The position numbers and the translations under genes are program-made. 64,000 nt of DNA from JAUVPB01 sp965223695. GTDB taxonomy: Bacteria; Actinomycetota; Thermoleophilia; Gaiellales; Gaiellaceae. The stretch is taken from NCBI GenBank assembly GCA_965223695.1, contig CBDCXJ010000003.1:1-64000 (forward strand), in the 5' to 3' direction. The notes below the pieces were generated by a model. The model saw nothing but the letters and a program-made list of their open reading frames with translations. It did no database searches and was not told the origin of the DNA. Below are positions 25,941 through 33,497 of the stretch, piece by piece (the stretch's first letter is position 1; each line of letters opens with the position of its first letter).

Positions 25941-26951
25941 CTATTGCAGCGTGTCGAGCGCGAGCTCGACGGAGTCCCCGAGGGCGACCACGACGGGCAG
26001 CTCGACACCGGCCGCACGATACTCGTCGATCCGCTCCTGGCACTCCTCCGGCGTTCCGGCCGCGCAGAGCTCGTCGACGACGCTCATCGGGATGACGCGG
26101 CCAGACGCCTCCACGCCGCCGGCCTGGAAAGCGGCGTGTGCATCGGCCAGGAGCTCTGGATCGAGACCCGTCTCACGCGCGAGATTCGGAAAGGCTCCGA
26201 CGTAGAGCGAGACGAACTGATGGGCTCTTTGCTTGCCGACCCCTGAGTCCGGATCAGGCGACGTCAAGATGACCATGGAGACGTCGACCGAGCTCGCGTC
26301 CCGGCCGCCGCGGGCTGCGCCGCGTGCGAGCGCCGCGCGCGCGCGCTCGACATAGCCGGTCGGCATGCAGGTGTTGTAAAGGACACCGTCGGCGAGCTCG
26401 CCTGCCAGCTCGACCGCCTTCATCGCGGTCACGCCGAGGTACACCGGGAGCTCGCCCTCTTCGCTCGTCGTCTTTTCCCGTTCAGCGAGTACGTCCTCGA
26501 TGCACGCACCGTCGAGCCTGATGGTTTCCCCCTCGTAGCTCACTGCCTCACCGCGCGTCAGGGGCCTGATCACCTCCACGTACTCGCGCAGTCGCGCGAG
26601 TGGGCGCGCCCACTCGACTCCCTGCGGCCCGAGGACGATGGGTGAGCCCGCGCCCAGGCCGACGATCGTCCGACCAGGAGCCACCTCGGCGAGCGTCGTG
26701 AAGCTGATCGCCATCACGACCGCCTCGCGTGTAAAAACGTTGACGATGCCAGTGCCGAGCTTGATCCTGTCGGTCGCCATCGCCATCGCCGCCAGGGGCA
26801 CGAACCCGTCGCGCGTCAGACGCGTCTCGGCCATCCAGATCGACTCGTAGCCCGCCGTCTCGGCGCGGCGCGCGAGCCTGACCATCTCGGGTACCCGTGG
26901 GGCTCCGTTGAACAAGAGGCCGATCCGGCGGTCTGCGGGTGCGGTGCCCAT
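25941..26951 (-). CDS. LLM-class (F420-dependent) oxidoreductase
   Basis: 336 residues from the ATG at 26951; a GTG at 26978 would add nine. TIM-barrel luciferase-like monooxygenase family: IGLLFNGAPRVPEMVRLARR and ETAGYESIWMAET at the N-terminus, IKLGTGIVNVFTR, and GLGAGSPIVLGPQG, the pattern of F420-dependent methylenetetrahydromethanopterin-reductase-like proteins. The cofactor could be F420 or FMN. In the hydantoinase setting it might oxidise a ring or side chain before hydrolysis (inference). Same strand as the following hyuA/hyuB/aminotransferase remnants and upstream of them. Confidence 0.88.
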   Translation of the reverse strand: MGTAPADRRIGLLFNGAPRVPEMVRLARRAETAGYESIWMAETRLTRDGFVPLAAMAMATDRIKLGTGIVNVFTREAVVMAISFTTLAEVAPGRTIVGLGAGSPIVLGPQGVEWARPLARLREYVEVIRPLTRGEAVSYEGETIRLDGACIEDVLAEREKTTSEEGELPVYLGVTAMKAVELAGELADGVLYNTCMPTGYVERARAALARGAARGGRDASSVDVSMVILTSPDPDSGVGKQRAHQFVSLYVGAFPNLARETGLDPELLADAHAAFQAGGVEASGRVIPMSVVDELCAAGTPEECQERIDEYRAAGVELPVVVALGDSVELALDTLQ

Positions 26952-27016
26952 CGGGTCCGATTCTACGACTAACGCCACGGCGCCGCTGGCAGGCAGCCCG
27001 GATCTAGATCAGGATG

Positions 27017-27062
27017 GTCCGGGGTACTGAACCGGCGGCTTCTAAGGGGGTGCCTAGTGTCT
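27017..27062 (+). repeat. Isolated copy of the 29.8-30.0 kb repeat
   Basis: CCGGGGTACTGAACCGGCGG followed by CTTCTAAGGGGGTGCCTA shares a 14-base exact core (AACCGGCGGCTTCT) plus flanking matches with the first unit at 29788. It has the same orientation, so the two copies bracket the variant hyuB and hyuA remnants as direct repeats. Confidence 0.65.
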
Positions 27063-27224
27063 GTATCCCGAGTCTCGTGTCAGCGGCGCATATCTAACGT
27101 CGTATTGGCCGCCGACCCGAGCTGAGTCCGTGGCGCGTGGCTGCCCAGCTAGCGCCCTTGGTTGGATCGCGCCGCTAGCGAGTCCCGGAGCAGCGAACGC
27201 GAGAGCTACGACTGTGGCCACGAT

Positions 27225-27361
27225 GATGGCATCTCGGCCTGGGCGACACGATGATCATCGGCCCTTCGCTCGTCGCGACGCGCGCCGACATCGACGAGCT
27301 CGTGGACGCCCACGAGCAAAGCATCGTGGCCGTTACGTCCGATCTCGCAGCCGCTTCGTAG
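27225..27361 (+). pseudogene. C-terminal remnant of a class III aminotransferase
   Basis: After a TGA at about 27222 the plus-strand frame reads WHLGLGDTMIIGPSLVATRA, then DIDELVDAHEQSIV, and stops at TAG 27359-27361. LGDTMIIGPSLVATRADIDEL is the usual end of omega-aminotransferases (beta-alanine-pyruvate type). No start or catalytic part remains. It overlaps the end of the opposite-strand hyuB (27333). The rest of the 354-base gap holds only the repeat copy at 27017. Confidence 0.6.
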
Positions 27362-29066
27362 CGTCAAGGTCGACCCTTCCCAGCTCTGGGTCGGCAACGA
27401 CAACGCCGTACGTTTTCTCGGCGTGCTCGAGTGAGACGTAGTCGTTTTGCACGTCCCAGCCGACCCGCTCCGGGTCGCGCTGCAGGGGGTCGCCGAAGCC
27501 TCCCCCGCCCGCCGGTGCGACGATCGCGGTGTCGCCCGGGGCCACGGGGATGTCAGCCTGCTTGCCGAGCCGAAGCTCCTTGTCTGTATCCGGGAACATC
27601 ACCACCGAGTTGCGAAACGGCGGCGACATCCCGCCGGCCAGGCCCCGCACCTGCGAGGCACGGGACTTCTCGACGATGCCCACGGCGGATCCTTCGCTCT
27701 CGAACTCGAACTCGGCGGCGGCTGACAGCCCGCCGCGGAACTCGCCCGCGCCGCCCGAGTCGGTCACGAGCTCGAAGCGCCGCTTGAGAACGGGCATCCG
27801 CGTCTCGAGGATCTCGGCCGGCATCGACTCCGACCCAGCCTGAATCGAATGGAGCCGCGAACTCATGCCATCGCGATCGCGCAATGCGCCGTGGCCCAGT
27901 CCGCCCAGGTCGAAGAAGAAGCAGAGGCGGCCCGAGACAGGGTGGCGCAGGTACGCGAGGAAGTTCATGATGTCGCCGCCGTTCTCGGCCGGGATACGGT
28001 CGGGCAGGGCGGGAGCGAGCGCCTGCAGGATCATGTCGTTGAGCCTGAGCGCGACGAGCGCCGAGATGAAACACGGCGCCGGAGGTTGCGGGTCGAAGAT
28101 GCTGCCCGCCGGTGCGGTGACGCTCAGCGGGCGGTAGCCGCCGCTCGAGGGAGGCAAATCGGGAGTCGTCAGCCGCTTGAGGGCGAAGCGACAGGCGGTG
28201 AGCGTATACCCCCAGGGGCAATTCATCGGCCCGGTTTGCTCGGGCGCCGAGCCGACCAGGTCGACGGCCATCTCGGTGCCTGAGATCGTCACCGCGCAGC
28301 GCAGCACGACCGGCTCGCGTTTGACGCCGTTGTCATCCAACGAGTCCTCGAGGACGTAGGTTCCGTCCGGGAAGCTGGCAAGTGCCTGTCTTGTCGCTCG
28401 CTCGGACTGGTCGAGCATCTCGTCGATGGCGGCCAGGTAGATCTCGCGGCCGTAGCGCGCCACGATCGACAGCACCTTGCGGCTACCCGCTCGTAGCGCG
28501 CCGACGCCCGCAAGAACGCTGCCGGCGGTCTCGGCGGGAAGCCGGGAGTTCTCCTCGATGATCTTGATGATCGTCTCGTTGAGCTCGCCGCGCTCGTACA
28601 GCTTGAGCGGCGGAAACAGCGTTCCCTCCTGATAGAGGTCGGTCGAGTTACACGGGTAGGCGTTGATCGCGCCGAAGTCGCCCATGTGTGCCCGCAGCGC
28701 GCCGAACCCGACCAGCTCTCCTTCGTGGAAGATTGGCTCGGTGAGTGCTGCGTCCGCGGTCTGCCCGCCCATGAGGTACGGGTTGTTCGTGAAGAGGACG
28801 TCGCCCGGCTCCAGCTGCTCGGCACCGCCGATCTTCTCGAGCGAGCGCTCGACGCAGGTGTCCAGCGAGCCGACGAAGAGTGGGATCCCAGGTGCATCCG
28901 CGACGAGGTTGACGTCGGCGTCGAACAGCGACATGCCGAAGTCGTTGAACTCGTAGAGCAGCGGCAGCATCGCGGTGTGCTTGAAGACCCAGTAGATCTC
29001 GTTGGCGGCCGAGATCAGCCCGTTGCGGACGACAGCGAAGGTCATCGGGTCGAGCCGGGCGCTCAC
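27333..29066 (-). CDS. Hydantoinase B-family protein, variant with broken HyuA partner
   Basis: 577 residues, closest to the 16814-18532 copy: start LDPMTFAVVRNGLISAANEI, block NNPYLMGGQTADA in place of NDPY..GTH (about residues 92-104), and PAGGGGFGDPLQRDPE at the C-terminus. The reading frame is intact. Its start overlaps by 4 bases the stop of a HyuA C-terminal stub, so its natural partner has been lost. The gene lies between an isolated repeat copy (27017) and the repeat array (29788). Confidence 0.9.
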   Translation of the reverse strand: MSARLDPMTFAVVRNGLISAANEIYWVFKHTAMLPLLYEFNDFGMSLFDADVNLVADAPGIPLFVGSLDTCVERSLEKIGGAEQLEPGDVLFTNNPYLMGGQTADAALTEPIFHEGELVGFGALRAHMGDFGAINAYPCNSTDLYQEGTLFPPLKLYERGELNETIIKIIEENSRLPAETAGSVLAGVGALRAGSRKVLSIVARYGREIYLAAIDEMLDQSERATRQALASFPDGTYVLEDSLDDNGVKREPVVLRCAVTISGTEMAVDLVGSAPEQTGPMNCPWGYTLTACRFALKRLTTPDLPPSSGGYRPLSVTAPAGSIFDPQPPAPCFISALVALRLNDMILQALAPALPDRIPAENGGDIMNFLAYLRHPVSGRLCFFFDLGGLGHGALRDRDGMSSRLHSIQAGSESMPAEILETRMPVLKRRFELVTDSGGAGEFRGGLSAAAEFEFESEGSAVGIVEKSRASQVRGLAGGMSPPFRNSVVMFPDTDKELRLGKQADIPVAPGDTAIVAPAGGGGFGDPLQRDPERVGWDVQNDYVSLEHAEKTYGVVVADPELGRVDLDATKRLRDRT

Positions 29067-29485
29067 GAGACGGGCCTCGTGGCCGGCTCACCGGCCGGGG
29101 CGTTCGCGATCACCATGTTGCCGAGCCCGTCGATCGTGAGCGCACGATCCGGCGGGACGAGCGTCGTCGTTGTGGCCTCCTCGACGATCGCAGGGCCCTC
29201 GATGCGGTTTCCGGCCTGGAGCAGGTCACGCTCGTACACGCTCCACTCGAGTAGGCCACCGCTGTCCCTGTGACGCGCGGGCCGCCGACCCTTGCACGCA
29301 TGCTCGCTCGTGGGTGACCCCCGAGGCAAGGAGGGCTGAGCCGGCTTTTCGAGCGAGCCGACCGCCCGCACGCGGTAGGCGACCACCTCGACAGGCTCGC
29401 CCAGCGAGTAGCCGTACGTCGTTCGGTGTTGCTCATCGAAGCGGGTCCTGACCTCGAGCTTGAGCTTCCGGACTTCGGTCATCGG
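29063..29485 (-). pseudogene. C-terminal stub of hydantoinase A
   Basis: About 140 codons matching only the last fifth of HyuA: FDEQHRTTYGYSLGEPVEVV, then YRVRAVGS, then AGNRIEGPAIVEEATTTTLV and LTIDGLGNMVIANA. The ATP-binding and central parts are absent. An ATG (29479) is present at the cut, so a short protein could be made, but it would lack the active part. Its stop overlaps the start of the variant hyuB by 4 bases, as in an intact hyuA-hyuB pair. Confidence 0.8.
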
Positions 29486-29670
29486 AGCCACCTACATTCT
29501 GACACCCCGAGGCGGTCCTCGGCCGAGGGCGGCGACGTGCCACATGACGACGACTGCGCCTGCGCTCCGATCCAGAGATCGACCCGAAAGGCAGCTGGTC
29601 GACGGATGGCACGGAAAGCGCGTCCAGACAACGACCGCACTCTAAGCGTCGCCGCTGTGGCCGGCCGTGG

Positions 29671-29787
29671 CGTGAACTGGGTCGTCGGCAGCGACACTGG
29701 TGGCACGTTCACCGACCTGGCCGCCCCCAGCCCGGGTGGGGAGCTGCGCATCGCCAAGGTGCCCTCCACGCCGCGAGACGGCGAGCC
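29671..29787 (+). pseudogene. Inverted N-terminal stub of hydantoinase A
   Basis: On the strand opposite to the C-terminal stub, GTG 29671 begins VNWVVGSDTGGTFTDLAAP, the HyuA phosphate-binding loop, then ELRIAKVPSTPRDGE. Homology stops where the first 88-base repeat unit begins (29788). The two stubs are about 190 bases apart and point away from each other, so the gene was broken by an inversion plus deletion of the middle. Confidence 0.75.
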
Positions 29788-30010
29788 GAACCCGGGGCTT
29801 TTAAACCGGCGGCTTCTGAGGGGGCCTATAAAACCACACCCACCCTCCCCTCGCACGCGCGTAAGCGCCGAGGCTGAACCCGGGGTATTTAAACCCGCGC
29901 TGCTCAGACGGTGTCTATAACCACACCCTCCCTGGCCTCACATGCGCATGGGGGCTGGGACTGAACCCGGGGTGTTTAAACCGGGCAGTTCTGAGGGGTG
30001 TCTATTAATT
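29788..30010 (+). repeat. Imperfect tandem repeat, about 2.5 units of 87-88 bases
   Basis: Units start at 29788, 29876 and 29963 with GAACCCGGGG, then a TTTAAACC core, a TTCTGAGGGG-like block and TCTATAA. The first two units continue with a CCACACCC...CCTC tract and a GCGC-rich end; the third stops after TCTATTAATT. The array begins exactly at the end of the inverted HyuA stub and ends at the stop of the haemoglobin trace. A further partial copy is at 27017. Confidence 0.8.
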
Positions 30011-30705
30011 AGGTTTGCCAGGGTTGTTTGGCCCAGTCCCAGGTGGGGACTGGTTCGTCGAGGTTCGGAGTGGCGCCGGGTTGGGAGAAGATCTTGGCGA
30101 GGCGAGTTCCCCATTCGATGTAGCCCATGAATGCGGCCCTGAACTCGGGGGCGTCAGGAAGTCCCGATTCGTCGGCAGCGGTGACGAGTAGGTCGATCCA
30201 GCGTCGTCGCTGGGGTTCTGTGATCTCACGGTTGAGGTGATGGCGGATCATCTCGGGATGTCCGCCATGGTGGGCCGTGTAGTCGGCCGGCCCCCGAAGA
30301 CCTCGCCGAGCCAGCAGGCGACGTGCTGGGGTGCTCGGGGTCCATGTCCTTGAAGAGCGGGTACAGGAGTTCGTCGGCAAGGACAGCCTCGTAGAAACGG
30401 TCGAGCATCGGTTGCAGTGCTTCGCGGCCACCTGCCCATTCGTACAGCGTCGGCGGTCGCGGCGTGCCAGCGCCGGTACCGGCCATTGCCGTCGGCTGGT
30501 AGTGCTGCATCTCTTCGATGTGATCGACGTAGGGACGGATGTGTCCGAGGAACTGCGGAACTCGGAGCTTTGACGAAAGCCCTGGAGATGGCCATCGAGC
30601 GAGTCCCAACGGATTCGCAGGATGTACCGGTCGGGCTGCTCACTGCATCGGCTGAGTTCGTAGTCGAGACAGTTCAGTGAGTCCGCCAGCACTCCGACTG
30701 CCGCC
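30009..30705 (-). pseudogene. Broken antibiotic-monooxygenase/truncated-haemoglobin chimera
   Basis: An N-terminal ABM domain trace (LNCLDYELSRCSEQPDRYIL, WDSLDGHLQGFRQSSEF, 30690-30560) passes through a frame change to FLGHIRPYVDHIEEMQHYQP. A group II truncated haemoglobin follows: LYEWAGGREALQPMLDRFYE, then HVACWLGEVFGG, then ADYTAHHGGHPEMIRHHLN and ending WDWAKQPWQT. ABM-trHb chimeras are known in actinobacteria. Three frame changes occur; two lie in C or G runs (about 30316 and 30290) and look like one-base losses. About 25 N-terminal residues are missing where the recombinase gene ends (30721). Confidence 0.75.
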
Positions 30706-30720
30706 GAAGGCACCGAGTGG

Positions 30721-31956
30721 CTACCGCCCCCGGGGTGCTTGACGCGAAATGCCGACGGGCATAAAGGCGCCAGCCGGGGTGGATGGACCGAAGAGCGCCG
30801 TTTCAAGTCGAGCAGCCGCATCGTCGTAGCTCTGCGGCATGAGGTGCCCGTAGCGGTCGAGCGTGATCTGCACACTCGCGTGCCCCAGCTGTTCGGAGAT
30901 GTACTTCGGGTGTTCGCCCTGCGCTACGAGCAAGCTCGCGAAGGTGTGTCGCAAATCGTGGAAGCGGATTTGCCGCAACCCGGCGCGTCGTAGCGCAGGT
31001 TTGAACTCCCGCCTCACCATGTTCGGCCCGTCCTGTGACTTGCCACAGCCGTTCGCGAAGATCAGGTCGTCCTCGCGCGAATGTTCGCTCGCGACCAGGT
31101 GGTGGCGCAGAGCGTTGACGAGCGTCTGCGGCATCGCGATTGCCCGGACCGAGCCGCGCGTCTTGGGCTCCTGGAAGCGACCTGTCCGCGTCACATTGCG
31201 TCTTACCCATATCTGGCGAGAGCGCCAGTCGACGTCGCCCCAGCGAACTGCGAGGAGCTCGCCGAGCCGCATACCGGTCGTCACCGCGGTCATGAATAGC
31301 GCGCGGTACCCCGGCCGCGCATGTTCGAGCAGCCCGTGGATCTCGCCGGATTGAAGGATCTGCATCCGTTCGCTTGCCTCGCGTTGCACCGCTCGCGGTC
31401 GACGAACACGGGCTGCGGGGTTCGACGTGAGGTAGCCCCACTCGACCGCGTGGCCGAGCATCTCGCGCAAGGGGGTCAGCGCGTTTGCGACTGTGCTTGG
31501 CGAGCGCCCTAGGCGGATTGTTCGCCGCGCTCGCTTTTCTTCCCGTGCTGCACGGAGCTCGGCCTCACGGGCCCGCTGAAGGCGCATCTGGAACCGCGGC
31601 CCGCTCGCGATCCAATCCGCTAGGAAGGCGTCGATGTCCTTCCGGGTGATCTCAGTCAGGTACCGGCTGCCGAACTCGGGAGCCACGTGGTTGCGCAGCG
31701 ACGCATCGTAGGTCTCATATGTGCGCTCCTTGACGTTGGGCTTGGCGTAGTCACGCAGCCACTCCTGTGCGAAGTCGGCGAAACGGATCTTGGTGGGCGG
31801 CCGAAACTCACCGCTGACCTTCGCGGCCTTGGCCTGAGCGAGGTAGAGCTCGGCCGCGTCGCGTGTTCGGAAGCTTTTCCAGTGCTGCTTTCCGTCAACG
31901 CGGAAGTACACGACCCAGCTCTTGCCGCGTCGCCGGATGTTCGATGTGCGTGCCAC
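30721..31956 (-). CDS. Tyrosine recombinase / phage-type integrase
   Basis: 411 residues. An N-terminal AP2-like arm-binding region (RGKSWVVYFRVDGKQHWKSF, residues 11-30) precedes the SAM-like core-binding domain (about 60-190), which contains a charged insert rich in Arg/Glu. The catalytic domain shows the set Arg (TGMRLGEL), His-x-x-Arg-His (HDLRHTFAS), His (QLGHASVQITLDRYGHL) and the nucleophile Tyr in that last block. It would catalyse integration and excision of a mobile element, together with the small HTH protein divergently encoded at 32044. The tRNA-Ala 650 bases away is the probable attachment site. Confidence 0.93.
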   Translation of the reverse strand: MARTSNIRRRGKSWVVYFRVDGKQHWKSFRTRDAAELYLAQAKAAKVSGEFRPPTKIRFADFAQEWLRDYAKPNVKERTYETYDASLRNHVAPEFGSRYLTEITRKDIDAFLADWIASGPRFQMRLQRAREAELRAAREEKRARRTIRLGRSPSTVANALTPLREMLGHAVEWGYLTSNPAARVRRPRAVQREASERMQILQSGEIHGLLEHARPGYRALFMTAVTTGMRLGELLAVRWGDVDWRSRQIWVRRNVTRTGRFQEPKTRGSVRAIAMPQTLVNALRHHLVASEHSREDDLIFANGCGKSQDGPNMVRREFKPALRRAGLRQIRFHDLRHTFASLLVAQGEHPKYISEQLGHASVQITLDRYGHLMPQSYDDAAARLETALFGPSTPAGAFMPVGISRQAPRGR

Positions 31957-32043
31957 TTAACTGTTTAACGCCGTCTACTACTTTATCAATAGCGTTGGAC
32001 ACCGTCGACTAGTTGCGTCATCTGCTCCGGCTAGCCTCACGGC

Positions 32044-32265
32044 GTGAGTCAGAGGCTCGCAGGGATCGCCGAGGTTGCCGAGATGCTCGCCGTCAGCAAG
32101 AACACAGCGGTTAAGTACTCGCAGCGGTCTGACTTCCCGGAGCCGCTCGATCGCCTCGCGAGTGGACCTGTCTGGCTCCGCGCTGACATTCGAAGCTGGG
32201 CGGACGCGACCCTGCCACTGCCAAGCGGGCGTCCCCAAAGTGAGTCGCGGGACAACGATCGCTAG
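32044..32265 (+). CDS. Small AlpA/excisionase-like helix-turn-helix protein
   Basis: 73 residues from a GTG start. RLAGIAEVAEMLAVSKNTAV forms a MerR/AlpA-type winged helix-turn-helix, followed by DFPEPLDRLASGPVW and a DIRSWADA helix, the classic layout of excisionase-family (helix_turn_helix_17) proteins. It is divergent from the integrase across an AT-rich 87-base gap, the common arrangement for directionality factors. It probably bends attachment-site DNA or controls integrase expression. Confidence 0.75.
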   Translation: MSQRLAGIAEVAEMLAVSKNTAVKYSQRSDFPEPLDRLASGPVWLRADIRSWADATLPLPSGRPQSESRDNDR

Positions 32266-32286
32266 CTAGCTGATCTCGTTCGCCTC

Positions 32287-32464
32287 TCAGAATGGGAAGT
32301 CGGAGTCGAAGTGATTGAGGAAGAACTGGGCGCAGCGATCACAAGGGCCCAAGTGAGCCGCGCCATTCAGCCTCGTCGACGAGGATGTCAGCCACGGACG
32401 TGCGCTCCTCGTAGGGCGCACGCCGATCGCCGTACTTGGCAACACGTTCACCCGAGCCCCTCAT
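32287..32464 (-). pseudogene. Possible frameshifted small zinc-binding ORF
   Basis: The 339-base gap between the HTH gene and the tRNA holds a minus-strand trace: ATG 32464 gives MRGSGERVAKYGDRRAPYEE and SVADILVDEAEW, stopping near 32339. Another frame continues NGAAHLGPCDRCAQFFLNHF and stops at 32287. The C..C pair would fit a small zinc knuckle. Joined by one indel this would be a protein of about 59 residues. Family unknown; support is weak. Confidence 0.25.
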
Positions 32465-32604
32465 AGATCGAGGTTGGGAGGAACTCCGATTCAGTGGACC
32501 GGCGAACCATCTCAGAGCCAACGCTTGCAGAAACGCTTGCACTCCCTGCCCGCCGTTGCCTCTCCAGAAACCAAGAAACCCCCGTTTCCAGTGGGTTTCT
32601 GCCA

Positions 32605-32677
32605 TGGAGCGTACCGGGCTCGAACCGGTGACCTCCGGCTTGCAAAGCCGGCGCTCTCCCAACTGAGCTAACGCCCC
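32605..32677 (-). tRNA. tRNA-Ala (anticodon UGC)
   Basis: 73 nucleotides without encoded CCA. Acceptor GGGGCGU pairs with ACGCUCC and includes the G3-U70 pair that identifies alanine tRNAs; the discriminator is A. The anticodon stem-loop CCGGCUUUGCAAGCCGG gives UGC, and the T-arm contains GGUUCGAGCC. Its 3' end faces the integrase side (towards lower coordinates), the orientation expected if a tyrosine recombinase element inserted at the tRNA 3' end. Confidence 0.97.
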
Positions 32678-32726
32678 GCCGTCAAAACTGTAGCGACTGC
32701 CCTGCGGGCCGCTGTAGTCCCAGAAC

Positions 32727-32758
32727 GACAACGGGCGGCCCCGGAACCGCCCGTCGTC
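32727..32758 (-). terminator. Hairpin terminator after the 98-residue gene
   Basis: ACGGGCGG (32731-32738) pairs with CCGCCCGT (32747-32754) around an 8-base loop, with GAC/GTC extending the stem across one mismatch. It lies 23 bases downstream of the minus-strand gene at 32781 and 50 bases before the tRNA gene. Confidence 0.6.
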
Positions 32759-32780
32759 CATGGAAGGGTGACCCCCGGGG

Positions 32781-33077
32781 CTAGTCGCCCCAGTCGAACT
32801 CTCGTGTGCGGCCCCAGAAGCTCTCTTCGTCGGGCTCGGCGGCAGCCCCGCTGGGAAGTGCGAGCACAAGCTCACGATCGAGCGCAGGCTCGTTGCCCGA
32901 GATCGTGTCCTCGATGCGGGCCTGCTCCTCGGTCTTGAAGAGCGGGTGATTCTCGAGGCCGTCACCGTTCTGGTAACGCTCGATCGGCAGATCGTTGTCT
33001 AGATAGGCGTTACGGCGCTTGAGCTCGAGGTGCTCCTCGATGACCCTGGCAAAGGTCGAGCTTCCTTCGAACTTCAT
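32781..33077 (-). CDS. Conserved-looking 98-residue hypothetical protein
   Basis: Hydrophilic, acidic protein beginning MKFEGSSTFARVIEEHLELK and ending FWGRTREFDWGD. It has no signal peptide, membrane segment or metal motif. A GGAGG-type ribosome site (GGAGGAGATGACC region) precedes the ATG, and a hairpin terminator follows, so it is a single-gene unit. I do not recognise the family; cytoplasmic location is likely. Confidence 0.7.
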   Translation of the reverse strand: MKFEGSSTFARVIEEHLELKRRNAYLDNDLPIERYQNGDGLENHPLFKTEEQARIEDTISGNEPALDRELVLALPSGAAAEPDEESFWGRTREFDWGD

Positions 33078-33167
33078 ACGGTCATCTCCTCCGTCCTACG
33101 GGAACACAGGACCTGATTGGCCCGAGGAGTGTAAAGGAATACTCATGCATGTCAAGAAGGTAGTGGA

Positions 33168-33187
33168 TCGGCCGGACGGCCGGCCGG
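33168..33187 (-). terminator. GC-rich hairpin after the small membrane-protein genes
   Basis: CGGCCGG (33169-33175) pairs with CCGGCCG (33180-33186) around ACGG. In the direction of transcription it is followed by a short C/T-rich run (ACCTTCTT). It lies about 40 bases past the stop of the 33225-33497 gene. Confidence 0.5.
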
Positions 33188-33224
33188 CACGCGCCACAGC
33201 GCCTGGCGCCGCGGCGAACGGCGT

Positions 33225-33497
33225 CTAGACGAGGTCGCGGCCGAGCATGACCGCCACGATCATGCCGCCAAGCCAGCCGCACGTCGTCACGCCGACAGCC
33301 CAGTTCGCGACGCGCCGCTTGCCACTGGCCATCGTCGCTGCGAGCAGAGCGATCGCCATCGCCGGTGGGCCGATCCGCATCGGGACGTAGAACACGGACG
33401 CGATGCCGGCAAAGATCGCCGCGGCCGCGAGATAACCGATCACGACATCTCTGATCGGTGTCGAGTTGTCGACCTCTTGTAGCTCTGGCGCGCTCAC
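33225..33497 (-). CDS. Small membrane protein, two to three helices
   Basis: 90 residues. Hydrophobic segments lie near residues 16-36 (IRDVVIGYLAAAAIFAGIA), 43-57 and 67-87, separated by a basic SGKRR loop, so it is an integral membrane protein. It has no recognised family. Its GTG start overlaps the stop of the upstream 101-residue gene by 4 bases, so the two are co-translated and may form one membrane complex. Confidence 0.65.
   Translation of the reverse strand: MSAPELQEVDNSTPIRDVVIGYLAAAAIFAGIASVFYVPMRIGPPAMAIALLAATMASGKRRVANWAVGVTTCGWLGGMIVAVMLGRDLV

Noticed and set aside
29788..30010. CRISPR-like array
   Set aside because: Only 2.5 degenerate units of about 88 bases, no unique spacers of constant length and no cas genes.
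29788..30010. tRNA or tRNA fragment suggested by repeated GAACCCGGGG
   Set aside because: No acceptor, D- or anticodon arm can be folded around it.
30690..30740. Attachment site copy of the tRNA-Ala 3' end beside the integrase
   Set aside because: Only weak matches (for example TGGCTACCG) are visible by eye; no convincing duplicate of the tRNA 3' end was found in the window.
32436..32666. Small plus-strand ORF containing ERTGLEPVTSGLQSRRSP
   Set aside because: This is the well-known spurious translation of the complement of a tRNA T-arm and anticodon region, here tRNA-Ala.
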